64,000 bases of DNA from Microbacterium terregens (GTDB lineage Bacteria; Pseudomonadota; Alphaproteobacteria; Sphingomonadales; Sphingomonadaceae): NCBI RefSeq assembly GCF_027922045.1, contig NZ_BSEX01000006.1, positions 540,120-604,119 of the forward strand. Direction: 5' to 3'. A program made the position numbers and the translations under genes. This document shows, in pieces, positions 1 to 8,008 of the stretch (position 1 is the first letter of the stretch; each line of letters begins with the position of its first letter). The notes beneath the pieces were generated by a model. It did not search any database. It was not told where the DNA came from and saw nothing but the letters and a program-made list of their open reading frames with translations.

Positions 1-1
1 T

Positions 2-1333
2 CTGAGTGAGGGCAAGGGCCACCTGCCCCACCAATGGTTCGCCGACGAGATCGCCCGGCTCGACAATGTCGGCGGCGATGTCGAGACGATCGCCGGGCGC
101 ATTTCGGCCGCGCGCAGCTGGGCCTATATCGCCCATCGCGCCGACTGGCTGGCCGAGCCGGCGCATTGGGCCGACCGCACGCGTGCCATCGAGGAGCGGC
201 TGTCGGACGCGCTCCACGACCGCCTGCGCCAGCGCTTCGTCGACCAGCGCACCACCGTGCTGCTCCGCCGCATCGGTGCGGACGCCAGCAACCTGCCGGT
301 CGAGGTCAGCGAGGACGGCGAGGTCAGCGTCGACGCGCATGTGCTCGGGCGGCTGGAGGGCTTCCGCTTCCATGTCGCGCCCGACGCGCGCGTCGCCGAC
401 AAGCGGCTGCTGATCTCGGCTGCCGAAAAGGGTCTGGCGGGCGAGCTGCGGCGCCGGGGTGCCGCGCTCGCCGGTGCGGCGGACGAGGCTTTCGTGCTCG
501 ATGCGGAGCCCGGCGAGCGGCCCGCGATCCGCTGGAACGGCCTCGCTGTCGCAACGCTCGTCAACGGCCCGACGCTGGACCGTCCGGCAGTCAAGCTCGA
601 CCGCAGCCTCGACTGCCTCGACCGTGCCGCCCAGATGGCCGTGCGCGAGCGGATCGTCGGCTGGGTGGAGGGCGAGATTGCCCGCCGCGCGCCGGTCCTC
701 GCCCGCCTCGCCGCACTGTCGCGCGACCCCGACGCCAGCGCCCCCCTCCGCGCGGTCGCCGCGGCGCTCACCGAAGTGGGCGGGATCAGCCCGCGCGAGA
801 GCGCCGACCCGGCGCTCGACGCCCTCGCGCCCGAGGATCGCCGCCGCCTGCGCCAGGCCGGCGTGACGGTCGGCACGCTCGACCTGTTCGACGCGCGCCT
901 GTTCCGCCCTGCAGCTGCCCGCTGGCGCGCAGCGCTGCTGGCGGCGCGCGACGGCCGCCCGGTCGAGCCGCTGCCCCCTGCCGGCGCCACGGTGCTGCCC
1001 GGCGATACCCGCGCCTGGGGCTTCCGGCGGCTGGGCGGTCAGGCCGTGCGCGTCGACCTGGTCGAGCGCATCGCCCGCGCGGCGCACGACGCGCGCGAGG
1101 GGCACAAGCCGTTCGCCCCGGACCCTGCGCTTGCGACGTCGATCGGGCTCCAGGCCGAGACGATCGCCAAGCTGATGGCGCGCCTGGGCTTCCGCAGCGC
1201 CAAGCCCGAGGGCGAGCAGCCGCGCTGGGCCTGGCGCGGACGCCCGCGCGCGCCGGCGCCCCGCACGCCGGTGGCGCCGCGCCCCGGCAACGCCTTTGCG
1301 GCGCTGGCCGGCCTGGACCTTTCGCGTGGCTGA
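2..1333 (+). CDS. SUV3/MgpS-like helicase, C-terminal part (cut by window start)
   Basis: Only the C-terminal 443 codons are in the window, read in one open frame from base 2. The segment lacks the ATPase motifs, which would lie upstream. It resembles the C-terminal half of the alphaproteobacterial helicase-related proteins similar to mitochondrial SUV3: a helical region with HQWFADEI near the cut, then a long Ala/Arg-rich tail. SUV3-type enzymes unwind RNA or DNA with ATP. The stop overlaps the start of the S4-domain gene by 8 bases, and fdxA and carD follow, a neighbourhood typical of sphingomonads. The family call rests on the C-terminus and gene order, so the exact substrate cannot be read here. 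Confidence 0.75.
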   Translation: MSEGKGHLPHQWFADEIARLDNVGGDVETIAGRISAARSWAYIAHRADWLAEPAHWADRTRAIEERLSDALHDRLRQRFVDQRTTVLLRRIGADASNLPVEVSEDGEVSVDAHVLGRLEGFRFHVAPDARVADKRLLISAAEKGLAGELRRRGAALAGAADEAFVLDAEPGERPAIRWNGLAVATLVNGPTLDRPAVKLDRSLDCLDRAAQMAVRERIVGWVEGEIARRAPVLARLAALSRDPDASAPLRAVAAALTEVGGISPRESADPALDALAPEDRRRLRQAGVTVGTLDLFDARLFRPAAARWRAALLAARDGRPVEPLPPAGATVLPGDTRAWGFRRLGGQAVRVDLVERIARAAHDAREGHKPFAPDPALATSIGLQAETIAKLMARLGFRSAKPEGEQPRWAWRGRPRAPAPRTPVAPRPGNAFAALAGLDLSRG

Positions 1334-1649
1334 TCCGACCCCCCATGGCGCCGAGTCGATGCGGCTCGACCGCTTCCTCTGGTTCGCGCGGCTGGTGAAG
1401 ACCCGCAGCGCCGGCCAGAGCCTTGCCGAGGGCGGGCTGCTGCGCATCGACGGCCGCCGCATCGACCGCGCGCATTGCCCTGTGCGGCCAGGTGTCGTGG
1501 TCGCTTTCCCCCGCAACGGACAGGTGCTGGTGCTGCGCGTGCTCGCGCTTCCCAGGCGCCGCGGACCGCCCGCCGAGGCGCTCGCGACCTACGAGTTGCT
1601 GGAACCCGCCCGGACCGAGCCCGTTGACGGGGCGGGACAGCCCGCATAA
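1326..1649 (+). CDS. S4-domain RNA-binding protein (Hsp15-like)
   Basis: A 107-residue basic protein whose N-terminal half is an S4 RNA-binding fold: MRLDRFLWFARLVKTRS, then a loop ending GGLLRIDGRRI. This pattern matches Hsp15 (HslR), which in E. coli binds stalled 50S subunits carrying nascent chains. I chose the GTG at 1326, which overlaps the helicase stop by 8 bases and suggests translational coupling; an ATG at 1359, exactly where the S4 domain begins, is a serious alternative. The tail after about residue 85 is poorly conserved in character. It is probably co-transcribed with the helicase gene. Confidence 0.85.
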   Translation: MADPTPHGAESMRLDRFLWFARLVKTRSAGQSLAEGGLLRIDGRRIDRAHCPVRPGVVVAFPRNGQVLVLRVLALPRRRGPPAEALATYELLEPARTEPVDGAGQPA

Positions 1650-1685
1650 CGCGTCCCCGTTCGAACCCCTGGAGCCTTTTCCCCA

Positions 1686-2027
1686 ATGACCTACGTCGTC
1701 ACCGACGCCTGCATCCGCTGCAAGTACATGGACTGCGTCGAGGTCTGTCCGGTGGATTGCTTCTACGAGGGCGAGAACATGCTCGTCATCAATCCGTCCG
1801 AGTGCATCGACTGCGGCGTGTGCGAGCCGGAATGCCCGGCCGAGGCGATCCTGCCGGATACCGAGTCCGGGCTGGAACAGTGGCTGGAGCTCAACAACAC
1901 CTTCTCGGCCCAGTGGCCCAACGTCACGCGCAAGCTCGACCAGACGCCGCCGGACGCAGACGCGATGAAGGGCGTCGAGAACAAGTACGAGCAGTTCTTC
2001 TCCCCCGAACCCGGCAAGGGCGACTGA
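1686..2027 (+). CDS. fdxA: Ferredoxin FdxA, 7Fe-8S type
   Basis: A 113-residue soluble electron carrier. Cys9, Cys17 and Cys21 fit a 3Fe-4S site, and Cys40, Cys43, Cys46 and Cys50, each in the expected CxxCxxC...CP spacing, fit the 4Fe-4S site. The extra acidic C-terminal extension (about residues 60-113) is the usual length for alphaproteobacterial FdxA. It starts 36 bases after the S4-domain gene and is followed by carD, an order common in Sphingomonadales. The redox partner cannot be told from the sequence. Confidence 0.95.
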   Translation: MTYVVTDACIRCKYMDCVEVCPVDCFYEGENMLVINPSECIDCGVCEPECPAEAILPDTESGLEQWLELNNTFSAQWPNVTRKLDQTPPDADAMKGVENKYEQFFSPEPGKGD

Positions 2028-2037
2028 CCCGGCGGGG

Positions 2038-2060
2038 CCCGTACGCGGCCCCGTACGCGG
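2038..2060 (+). repeat. Tandem 11-base direct repeat after fdxA
   Basis: The 11-mer CCCGTACGCGG occurs at 2038-2048 and again at 2050-2060, just after the fdxA stop and before a run of six A. The first copy also sits in a GGGGCC/GGCCCC stem. There is no T-run on the plus strand, so it is not a classical terminator. Function unknown. Confidence 0.5.
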
Positions 2061-2110
2061 AAAAAAGCGCGGATTTCCGGCCCGTTTTCGCGGGAACTGC
2101 AACTCGCCAC

Positions 2111-2139
2111 TGGCATTTTTGCTCCGGACGCGCTATATA
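2111..2139 (+). promoter_or_regulatory. Candidate carD promoter
   Basis: In the 249-base gap before carD, TATATA at 2134-2139 (in the context GCTATATAG) is a good -10 element. TGGCAT at 2111-2116 is a weak -35 at a 17-base spacing. If right, the carD message has an untranslated leader of about 130 bases. The call is from pattern only. Confidence 0.4.
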
Positions 2140-2276
2140 GTTGCGCGACGGCGGCATTTCGTTGCCCGCCGCGTGGAGACGCACCCTAAAGAATAGCCCC
2201 AGCCCGACGCGGATCGGCCTGAGCCCCTCCCCGTCCAGGCGCGACTCTGGGGCGAACCGGTCACGAAAGGCTACCA

Positions 2277-2810
2277 ATGGCTGCCAAGGCGCTGTCCTTT
2301 GATGTCGGCGATTATGTCGTTTACCCCAAGCATGGCGTTGGCCGTGTCATCGAGCTTCAGAAGCAGGAAATCGCGGGCATGCAGCTCGAGCTGTATGTGC
2401 TCCGCTTCGAAAAGGAGCGCATGACGCTCCGCGTGCCGACCAACAAGGCCGAGAGCGTCGGCATGCGCAAGCTGTCGTCGGACAAGACGCTGCGCGAGGC
2501 GCTCGACACGCTGAAGGGCAAGCCCAAGGTCAAGCGCACGATGTGGTCGCGTCGCGCCCAGGAGTATGAGGCCAAGATCAACTCGGGCGACCTGGTGTCG
2601 ATCGCCGAAGTGGTCCGCGACCTGTTCCGCGCCGACGACCAGCCCGAGCAGAGCTATTCCGAGCGGCAGATCTTCGAAGCGGCGGCCAGCCGCCTCGCTC
2701 GCGAGCTGGCAGCGATGGAAGAGGTCGAGGAGCCCAAGGCGCTCGACAAGATCCTCGACATCCTGCGTGCCTCGGCCGCAATCTACAACAAGGAGAAGAC
2801 CGCCGCCTGA
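2277..2810 (+). CDS. carD: CarD/CdnL family RNA polymerase-binding regulator
   Basis: A 177-residue protein with the CarD_TRCF RNA polymerase-interaction domain at the N-terminus (about residues 8-65, including DYVVYPKHGVGRV) and a helical C-terminal domain. CdnL proteins bind the RNA polymerase beta subunit and stabilise the open complex at rRNA and other housekeeping promoters. Residues 80-110 are basic (KVKRTMWSRRAQEY), and the C-terminal part carries the conserved EAASRLARELA segment. The ATG follows a GAAAGG purine stretch. It stands alone between a long leader and a strong terminator, so it is probably transcribed by itself. Confidence 0.93.
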   Translation: MAAKALSFDVGDYVVYPKHGVGRVIELQKQEIAGMQLELYVLRFEKERMTLRVPTNKAESVGMRKLSSDKTLREALDTLKGKPKVKRTMWSRRAQEYEAKINSGDLVSIAEVVRDLFRADDQPEQSYSERQIFEAAASRLARELAAMEEVEEPKALDKILDILRASAAIYNKEKTAA

Positions 2811-2841
2811 CGGCGCGGGCTTTCCTCAAGCACATGAACGA

Positions 2842-2867
2842 GGGCGGCCCCAAGGGCCGCCCTTTTT
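2842..2867 (+). terminator. Rho-independent terminator of carD
   Basis: GGGCGGCC at 2842-2849 pairs with GGCCGCCC at 2855-2862, separated by a short CCAA-containing loop and followed by five T. It lies 31 bases past the carD stop. Confidence 0.9.
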
Positions 2868-2924
2868 CATTACGGCTTTGCGTTGGCGGCGGGGTCTTCG
2901 GCGTGAGCCACGAAAAGGGTTGTT

Positions 2925-3632
2925 ATGCGTACGCTAGGCACTTTGGCCTGCCTTTCCCTCGCCGCCTGTTCCGGCAGCGGTGAGTCCGATCCCCAACTCG
3001 CCAACACGGCGCAGCGCAGCTTCGCTGCCCGCGACTTCACCGCCATCTCCCTGGAAGGTCCCGACACCGTCGAGATCCGCACCGGCGGCGACTTCGCGAT
3101 CGAGGCTAGCGGGGAGCCCGCGGTGCTCGACCAGCTCCTCGTGAAGAGCGAGGGCGGCACGCTCCGGATCGGGCGCAAGGCCCGGAAAAGCTGGGAGTGG
3201 CCGCTTCGCAGCGCGGGCAGCATCACCGTGCAGATGCCGGAGATCCGCGCCGCCTCCGCCACCGGATCGGGCGCGGTGACGCTGGACCGCGCCGACGACT
3301 TCTCCGGCAGCGTCTCCGGATCCGCCGACCTCACCATCGGCATGCTCGGCGGCCGCACCGCCCGGCTTGCGAACACCGGCTCCGGCACGATCGCGGCCGC
3401 CGGCGCCGTCGACACCTTTTCGGCCGAGTTGAAGGGCTCGGGTGACATCGCCGCGCCGCAGCTTCGTGCCGAAGAAGCATCGGTCATCCTGCAGGGATCG
3501 GGCGCGGTCCAGGCGAGCGTCGCAGGTCCCGCCCGCGTGGCGCTCGACGGGTCGGGCACCGTGGATCTCGGCGACATGGCGCTGTGCACCAGCACGCTGG
3601 CGGGCTCCGGCTCGATCCGCTGCGCGTCCTGA
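2925..3632 (+). CDS. GIN-domain (DUF2807) putative lipoprotein
   Basis: A 235-residue exported protein. The N-terminus MRTLGTLACLSLAAC is a short lipoprotein signal peptide with Cys15 as the lipidation residue. The rest is a right-handed beta-solenoid of the head GIN/DUF2807 type: repeated Gly-Ser-Gly turns (GSGAVTL, GSGTIAA, GSGDIAA, GSGTVDL, GSGSIRC) roughly every 20 residues. Family members sit in the envelope and no enzymatic role is known. A second, related gene follows 49 bases downstream, and the two probably form one transcription unit. The start is the first ATG after the carD terminator. Confidence 0.85.
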   Translation: MRTLGTLACLSLAACSGSGESDPQLANTAQRSFAARDFTAISLEGPDTVEIRTGGDFAIEASGEPAVLDQLLVKSEGGTLRIGRKARKSWEWPLRSAGSITVQMPEIRAASATGSGAVTLDRADDFSGSVSGSADLTIGMLGGRTARLANTGSGTIAAAGAVDTFSAELKGSGDIAAPQLRAEEASVILQGSGAVQASVAGPARVALDGSGTVDLGDMALCTSTLAGSGSIRCAS

Positions 3633-3681
3633 CACCGACGGCGGCTTGCCATTGCGGCAGCCGCGGTGCGATGCTCGCCCC

Positions 3682-4374
3682 ATGCTGTTGCTGCCGATCC
3701 TTCTGGCGCTGACGGCGGCATCGGAGACCCCGGAGCCGCCTGCCCGCACGGTAATGCTCACCCGCTTCGACCGGCTGCGCGTCAGCGGTTCCTACTCCGT
3801 GGAAGTGGTCACCGGCGGGCGCACGGTCGCCGAACTGCTCGGCGACCGCGCATCGGCGGAGCGGGTCGCCGTGCAGGTGGAAGCGGGCGTGCTGACCATC
3901 CGCCCCACCGGCACCACGCAAGACGGCTTCGCCGTGCCGCAGCGGCCGGTGACCATCCGCGTGCGGACAACGGCACCGTTGCAGGCGGTGACGCTCACCG
4001 GCGGCGGGCGCGTGACGGTCGACCGCCTCGCCGGCACCCGATCGGAAGTGGTGCTGAACGGGACCGGCACGCTGTCGATCGCGAGCGTGGCGGCCGAACA
4101 ACTGCTGGGCACCCTGACCGGGAACGGCACGCTTTCCCTGGCAGGGACGGCACGACAGGCGCGGTTCGTGGCGTCGGGATCGGGCAGCCTCGACGCAGCC
4201 GCGCTCAATACTCGTGACCTGGTGGTGCGCAGCGAAGGCGCGGGTACCGGGCGGTTCAAGGCCTCCCTCACCGCCACCGTCACCGCAAATGGCGTCGGCA
4301 GCGTGGAGGTAGCGGGCAGCGCCAAGTGTCAGGTGCGCGGCACCTCGGCCGTGCAGTGTGGCGCCCGCTCCTGA
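3682..4374 (+). CDS. GIN-domain (DUF2807) secreted protein, second copy
   Basis: A 230-residue protein with a short hydrophobic leader (MLLLPILLALTAASE), probably cleaved after TAA; no lipobox Cys is present. It has the same beta-solenoid turns as its upstream neighbour (GGGRVTV, GTGTLSI, GNGTLSL, GSGSLDA, GVGSVEV). The two proteins are diverged tandem paralogues: the same architecture, but one is lipidated and the other apparently periplasmic. Two Cys near the end (KCQVRGTSAVQC) may form a disulphide. The start at 3682 is the only ATG giving a signal peptide. The stop lies three bases from the convergent pdeM gene. Confidence 0.82.
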   Translation: MLLLPILLALTAASETPEPPARTVMLTRFDRLRVSGSYSVEVVTGGRTVAELLGDRASAERVAVQVEAGVLTIRPTGTTQDGFAVPQRPVTIRVRTTAPLQAVTLTGGGRVTVDRLAGTRSEVVLNGTGTLSIASVAAEQLLGTLTGNGTLSLAGTARQARFVASGSGSLDAAALNTRDLVVRSEGAGTGRFKASLTATVTANGVGSVEVAGSAKCQVRGTSAVQCGARS

Positions 4375-4377
4375 CGC

Positions 4378-5040
4378 TCAGGCAGCGACGGGAAACCGCA
4401 GAAGCCGATCCTCCAGCGCCACCAGCGCTTCCGCACCCCGGCCTACGGCCCGCACGATCTCAGGGTGATGCGGCTCCAACCCGCCGGTCAGCGAGCCGAA
4501 TGCGGGCAGCACCAGCTTGCTCGGCGTCGCGACGAAGCAGCGGCGCGCGATCGTCCGCCCCCGCACCGTCACCCGCAGCTTGGGGTGGAAGTGGCCCGAA
4601 AGCTCGGGCCGCGCTTCGCGAGGATCGGCCTCGTGCCGCAGCACCAGCCCGTCGACCACCGCCTCCTCCAGCACCGCGCCGCCGCATGAGGCTGTGAAAC
4701 CGGCGTCATGGTTGCCGGTGATCCAGGTCCAGCGACAGCCGGAGGTCAGTGCCTTCAGCCGCTCCTGCGCCGCTTCCGGCAGGCGCGCACAGCCCTTGGG
4801 ATCGTGGAAGCTGTCGCCCAGGCACCAGAGCTCGGCAGGGTTCACCCGCGCGACTACCGCCTCCAGCGCGTCCAGCGTCGCGAGCGTGTCATAGGGCGGC
4901 AGCATCTGGCCGAACTGCGCAAACCAGCTCGCCTTCTCGAAGTGGAGATCGGCAACCAGCAGCGCCTCGCGCGCCGGCCAGTAGAGCGCGCCCGCGGCCA
5001 GCGCGACCAGCTCGTGCCCCGCGAACGAAAAGCGAACCAT
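4378..5040 (-). CDS. pdeM: Ligase-associated DNA repair phosphoesterase PdeM
   Basis: A 220-residue calcineurin-like metallophosphoesterase. The metal motifs are in order: DLHFEK (about residue 33), GDSFHD, GNHD and HEADPREARPELSGHFHPK, giving the DxH, GDxxD-like, GNHD and GHxH set. Proteins of this type belong to the bacterial ligase-associated repair set with an ATP-dependent ligase, an Lhr-type helicase and a beta-CASP exonuclease. The helicase gene lies upstream on the same strand, 211 bases away, the gap being filled by a palindromic repeat. The frame is open further upstream to 5238, but that part runs through the repeat and looks non-coding; the ATG at 5040 begins the conserved fold. 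Confidence 0.9.
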   Translation of the reverse strand: MVRFSFAGHELVALAAGALYWPAREALLVADLHFEKASWFAQFGQMLPPYDTLATLDALEAVVARVNPAELWCLGDSFHDPKGCARLPEAAQERLKALTSGCRWTWITGNHDAGFTASCGGAVLEEAVVDGLVLRHEADPREARPELSGHFHPKLRVTVRGRTIARRCFVATPSKLVLPAFGSLTGGLEPHHPEIVRAVGRGAEALVALEDRLLRFPVAA

Positions 5041-5115
5041 GGCGCCGCTATGCCGTGCGGGGACGGGCACGGCAAGCCCTTCCAAGGGCTGGTCGTCGTC
5101 CCCGAACCGTTTGTC

Positions 5116-5208
5116 TCGAGTAGGGATCGAGCCTGTCGAGAGCTCGTATCGAGAGAGCCGCTGCCCATTTCTCGATACGCCGTCTCGACAAGCTTGACGG
5201 CTACTCGA
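5116..5208. repeat. Compound palindromic (REP-like) element
   Basis: A 93-base imperfect palindrome between the Lhr-type helicase gene and pdeM. The outer arms TCGAGTAG (5116-5123) and CTACTCGA (5201-5208) are perfect. The middle arms 5127-5141 and 5183-5197 match at 13 of 15 positions. The inner arms CGTATCGAGA (5145-5154) and TCTCGATACG (5170-5179) are perfect. The 16-mer ATCGAGCCTGTCGAGA at 5126-5141 recurs at 31024-31039 beside the GIY-YIG gene, so this is a dispersed repeat family. Confidence 0.8.
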
Positions 5209-5251
5209 AACAAGCGGAGAGGAAGGAGGAAGGGTCAAAAAGCACGCCCCC

Positions 5252-7702
5252 TCAATCGAGCCGCATCGCCTCGGCGGCCATCGCCTCCGCCTCCGTCAGC
5301 AGCGCATCGTCGGCACTTCCCTGCGGCACGTGCTCGCGGCCGATCAGCACCATCACCGGGACCGCGAGGGGGCTGATCCGCTCTAGCGTCACATGCAGCA
5401 TGCGCGCTTGGGCGGTCTCCAGCAGCGTCGCCAGGCGGCCGACGTCGGTCATCCGCGCGCGCGCATCCTCCCACGCGGCCTGAAGGAGCAGGTGGGTGGG
5501 CTCGTACTTGCGCAGCACGTCGTAGATGAGGTCGGTTGAGAAGGTCACCTGCTTGCCGGACTTACGCTTGCCGGGATGCTGGCGCTCGACCAACCCGCCA
5601 ATCACTGCCACTTCCCGGAACGCGCGCTTGAGCAGGTTCGAGCCCTGCACCCATTCGACGAACTCATGCTCCAGGATGTCGGGCGAGAAGAGCGCGGCCG
5701 GATCGGTGATCGGCTCCAGGCCATAGCAGGCCAGTGCATAGTCGTTGGAGACGAAGCCGATTGGCTTCAGCCCCAGCGCCTCCATCCGCCGGGTGATGAG
5801 CATGCCGAGCGACTGGTGCGCGTTCCAGCCTTCGAAGCTGTAGGCGACCATGTAATGCCGCCCCTCGTGCGGGAAGGTCTCGATCAACAACTGCCCCGGC
5901 TCCGGCAGGCGCGAGCGCCGGCCCTGGATCTCCAGCCATTCGCGGACGTCGTCGGGAAAGCGCGCCCATTGTGCGCGGTCGTGCAGGAAGGTTCGTACCC
6001 GCTGGGCGAGATTGGTGGAGAGCGCCATGCGCGTGCCCACATAAGTGGGGATACGCGCGGGCCGGCTGGAGGCGCGCACGATCAGGTCCGTCAACTCGAT
6101 CCGCTCCACCTCAAGGCTGAGCCCGGCGAAGAAGAAGGTATCACCGGTCGAGAGCGTGGAGGCGAAATACTCCTCCACCGTGCCGAGCTTGCGGCCGTTG
6201 CGGAAGCGCACGTCGAGCGTGGGTGCGTCGACGATGATGCCGGCGTTCAGCCGATGCTGCTGCACGAAGCGCGGATGGCTGACGCGCCAGAGGCCATCCG
6301 CCCCCTGGGTCAACCGCTTGAACCGGTCATAGGCACGCAGCGCGTAACCGCCCTCGGCAATGTAGTGGAGCACGCGATCGAACGTCTCCGCATCGAGCGC
6401 GGAATAGGGCAATGCTGCGCGAACCTCCTGCAGCATATCCGCAGCATCGAAGGGTTCGGCGCAGGCGCAGGCCATCAGATGCTGGGCGAGCACGTCGAGC
6501 GCGCCCGGACGGAACAGCTCGGTGTCGAGCTCGCCCGCCTCCACCGCATCCAGCGCGGCGCGCGCCTCCAGATATTCGAAGCGGTTGCCCGGCACGACGA
6601 TGGCTTCGGAAGGCTCGTCCAGGCGGTGGTTCGCGCGGCCGATGCGCTGGAGCAGGCGTGACGAGCCCTTGGGCGCTCCCATCTGGATCACGCAGTCGAC
6701 GTTGCCCCAGTCCACGCCCAGGTCGAGGCTGGCGGTGGCAACCAGCGCGCGCAGCCGCCCGTCCGCCATCGCCTGCTCGACCTTGCGCCGCGCCTCCACC
6801 GCCAGGCTGCCGTGGTGGACACCGATCGGCAGGCTCCGCTCGTTGGATTTCCACAGGTCCTGGAAGATCAGTTCGGCAAGGCTACGGGTGTTGCAGAAGA
6901 CGATGGTGGTGGCGTGCGCCTCAATCTGCGCCATCACCTGCGGCGCGGCATAGCGCCCGGAGTGGCCGGACCAGGGGATCCGCCCCTCCGGCAGCAGGAT
7001 CTCGATGCGGGGATCGGCACCGGGATCGCCCTGCACGAGCGTGACGGCGTCGATGTCGCCGTCGGGGGCGAGCCAGGCGCGATAGTCGTCCGGGTCGGCG
7101 ACGGTGGCGGAAAGTGCCACCCGCCGCAGGCCAGGGCTCAACCGCTGGAGTCGCGCCAGACAGAGCGCCAGCAAGTCGCCCCGCTTGCCCGCGGCAAAAG
7201 CATGTACCTCATCGACAACGATCGTCTTGAGGCCGCCCAGCAGCCGGTCGGCATCGGGATAGGACAGGAGCAGGCTGAGCGATTCGGGCGTCGTCAGCAG
7301 GATGTGCGGCGGCTTCACCCGCTGGCGCGCCTTGCGGTCGGAGGGCGTGTCGCCGGTCCGCGTCTCGACCCGAATGTCGAGCCCCATCTCCGCAATGGGG
7401 TTGAGCAGGTTGCGCTGGACGTCGACGGCGAGCGCCTTCAATGGCGAGATGTAGAGCGTGTGCAGCCCGTCGCCGGGCGCATCGGCGAGCTCGGCGAGCG
7501 TGGGCAGGAAACCCGCGAGCGTCTTGCCCGCGCCGGTGGGCGCGACCAGCAGCGCGTGGCGCCCGGCCCTTGCCGCCGCGAGCATCTCCGCCTGGTGCCG
7601 GCGGGGCGACCATCCACGATCGGCGAACCAACGGGAGATCGAGTCGGGAAGTTCGGGGATGGCAGCGGGCACATCGCCGATGTGGCGATCCGGCAGCCCC
7701 AA
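5252..7702 (-). CDS. Ligase-associated DEXH-box helicase (Lhr-like)
   Basis: An 816-residue superfamily 2 helicase. Walker A APTGAGKT is near residue 54, motif II DEVHAF near 170, motif III SATV, and the C-terminal RecA domain carries TASLDLGVDWGNVD and QRIGRANHRLDEPS. The remainder is the winged-helix and Lhr-specific C-terminal region. It is the short Lhr form found with the ligase-associated repair genes. The open frame begins at a TTG (7702); a GTG at 7672 is an alternative and neither has a strong ribosome site. A 61-residue membrane protein gene ends 14 bases upstream and the exonuclease gene is divergent, so the repair genes sit back to back. Confidence 0.9.
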   Translation of the reverse strand: MGLPDRHIGDVPAAIPELPDSISRWFADRGWSPRRHQAEMLAAARAGRHALLVAPTGAGKTLAGFLPTLAELADAPGDGLHTLYISPLKALAVDVQRNLLNPIAEMGLDIRVETRTGDTPSDRKARQRVKPPHILLTTPESLSLLLSYPDADRLLGGLKTIVVDEVHAFAAGKRGDLLALCLARLQRLSPGLRRVALSATVADPDDYRAWLAPDGDIDAVTLVQGDPGADPRIEILLPEGRIPWSGHSGRYAAPQVMAQIEAHATTIVFCNTRSLAELIFQDLWKSNERSLPIGVHHGSLAVEARRKVEQAMADGRLRALVATASLDLGVDWGNVDCVIQMGAPKGSSRLLQRIGRANHRLDEPSEAIVVPGNRFEYLEARAALDAVEAGELDTELFRPGALDVLAQHLMACACAEPFDAADMLQEVRAALPYSALDAETFDRVLHYIAEGGYALRAYDRFKRLTQGADGLWRVSHPRFVQQHRLNAGIIVDAPTLDVRFRNGRKLGTVEEYFASTLSTGDTFFFAGLSLEVERIELTDLIVRASSRPARIPTYVGTRMALSTNLAQRVRTFLHDRAQWARFPDDVREWLEIQGRRSRLPEPGQLLIETFPHEGRHYMVAYSFEGWNAHQSLGMLITRRMEALGLKPIGFVSNDYALACYGLEPITDPAALFSPDILEHEFVEWVQGSNLLKRAFREVAVIGGLVERQHPGKRKSGKQVTFSTDLIYDVLRKYEPTHLLLQAAWEDARARMTDVGRLATLLETAQARMLHVTLERISPLAVPVMVLIGREHVPQGSADDALLTEAEAMAAEAMRLD

Positions 7703-7716
7703 CGGAAGGGATCGGC

Positions 7717-7902
7717 TCAGCGCATGCGCTTTTCGCGGTCGATCCGGTCCTGCTCGTCATAGAGATCGGCGGTCGCGCGCTCGCTCTCCTGGTGCCGGCG
7801 ACGCGAGACGCGGTTGTTGAGCACCGCCCAGATGATCACGCCCAGCAGCACGATCGGCCCGATGATCGTCAACACGCCCCACAGACTGACTTCGTCCGCC
7901 AT
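7717..7902 (-). CDS. Small single-span membrane protein in the repair cluster
   Basis: A 61-residue protein. Residues 8-28 form one hydrophobic helix (LWGVLTIIGPIVLLGVIIWAV), followed by a strongly charged tail rich in Arg, Glu and Asp (SRRRHQESERATADLYDEQD). Positive charges after the helix suggest a cytoplasmic C-terminus. GAGGAGG lies just before the ATG and is an ideal ribosome site. It ends 14 bases before the Lhr-like helicase, so the two are probably co-transcribed. I do not recognise a named family; similar small proteins occur in sphingomonads. No function is assigned. Confidence 0.75.
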   Translation of the reverse strand: MADEVSLWGVLTIIGPIVLLGVIIWAVLNNRVSRRRHQESERATADLYDEQDRIDREKRMR

Positions 7903-8008
7903 CGCTCGACCTCCTCTCCCGAAGAACTAGGCATCAACGACAGGGGCCTGCGGTTCGATCCATCGCCTACGATGCGGCCCGAAAGGGAGTTCGTGCGTTA
8001 GCCTCCCC

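Noticed and set aside
5041..5238. N-terminal extension of pdeM
   Set aside because: It would translate the palindromic repeat; the conserved metallophosphoesterase fold begins at the ATG at 5040.
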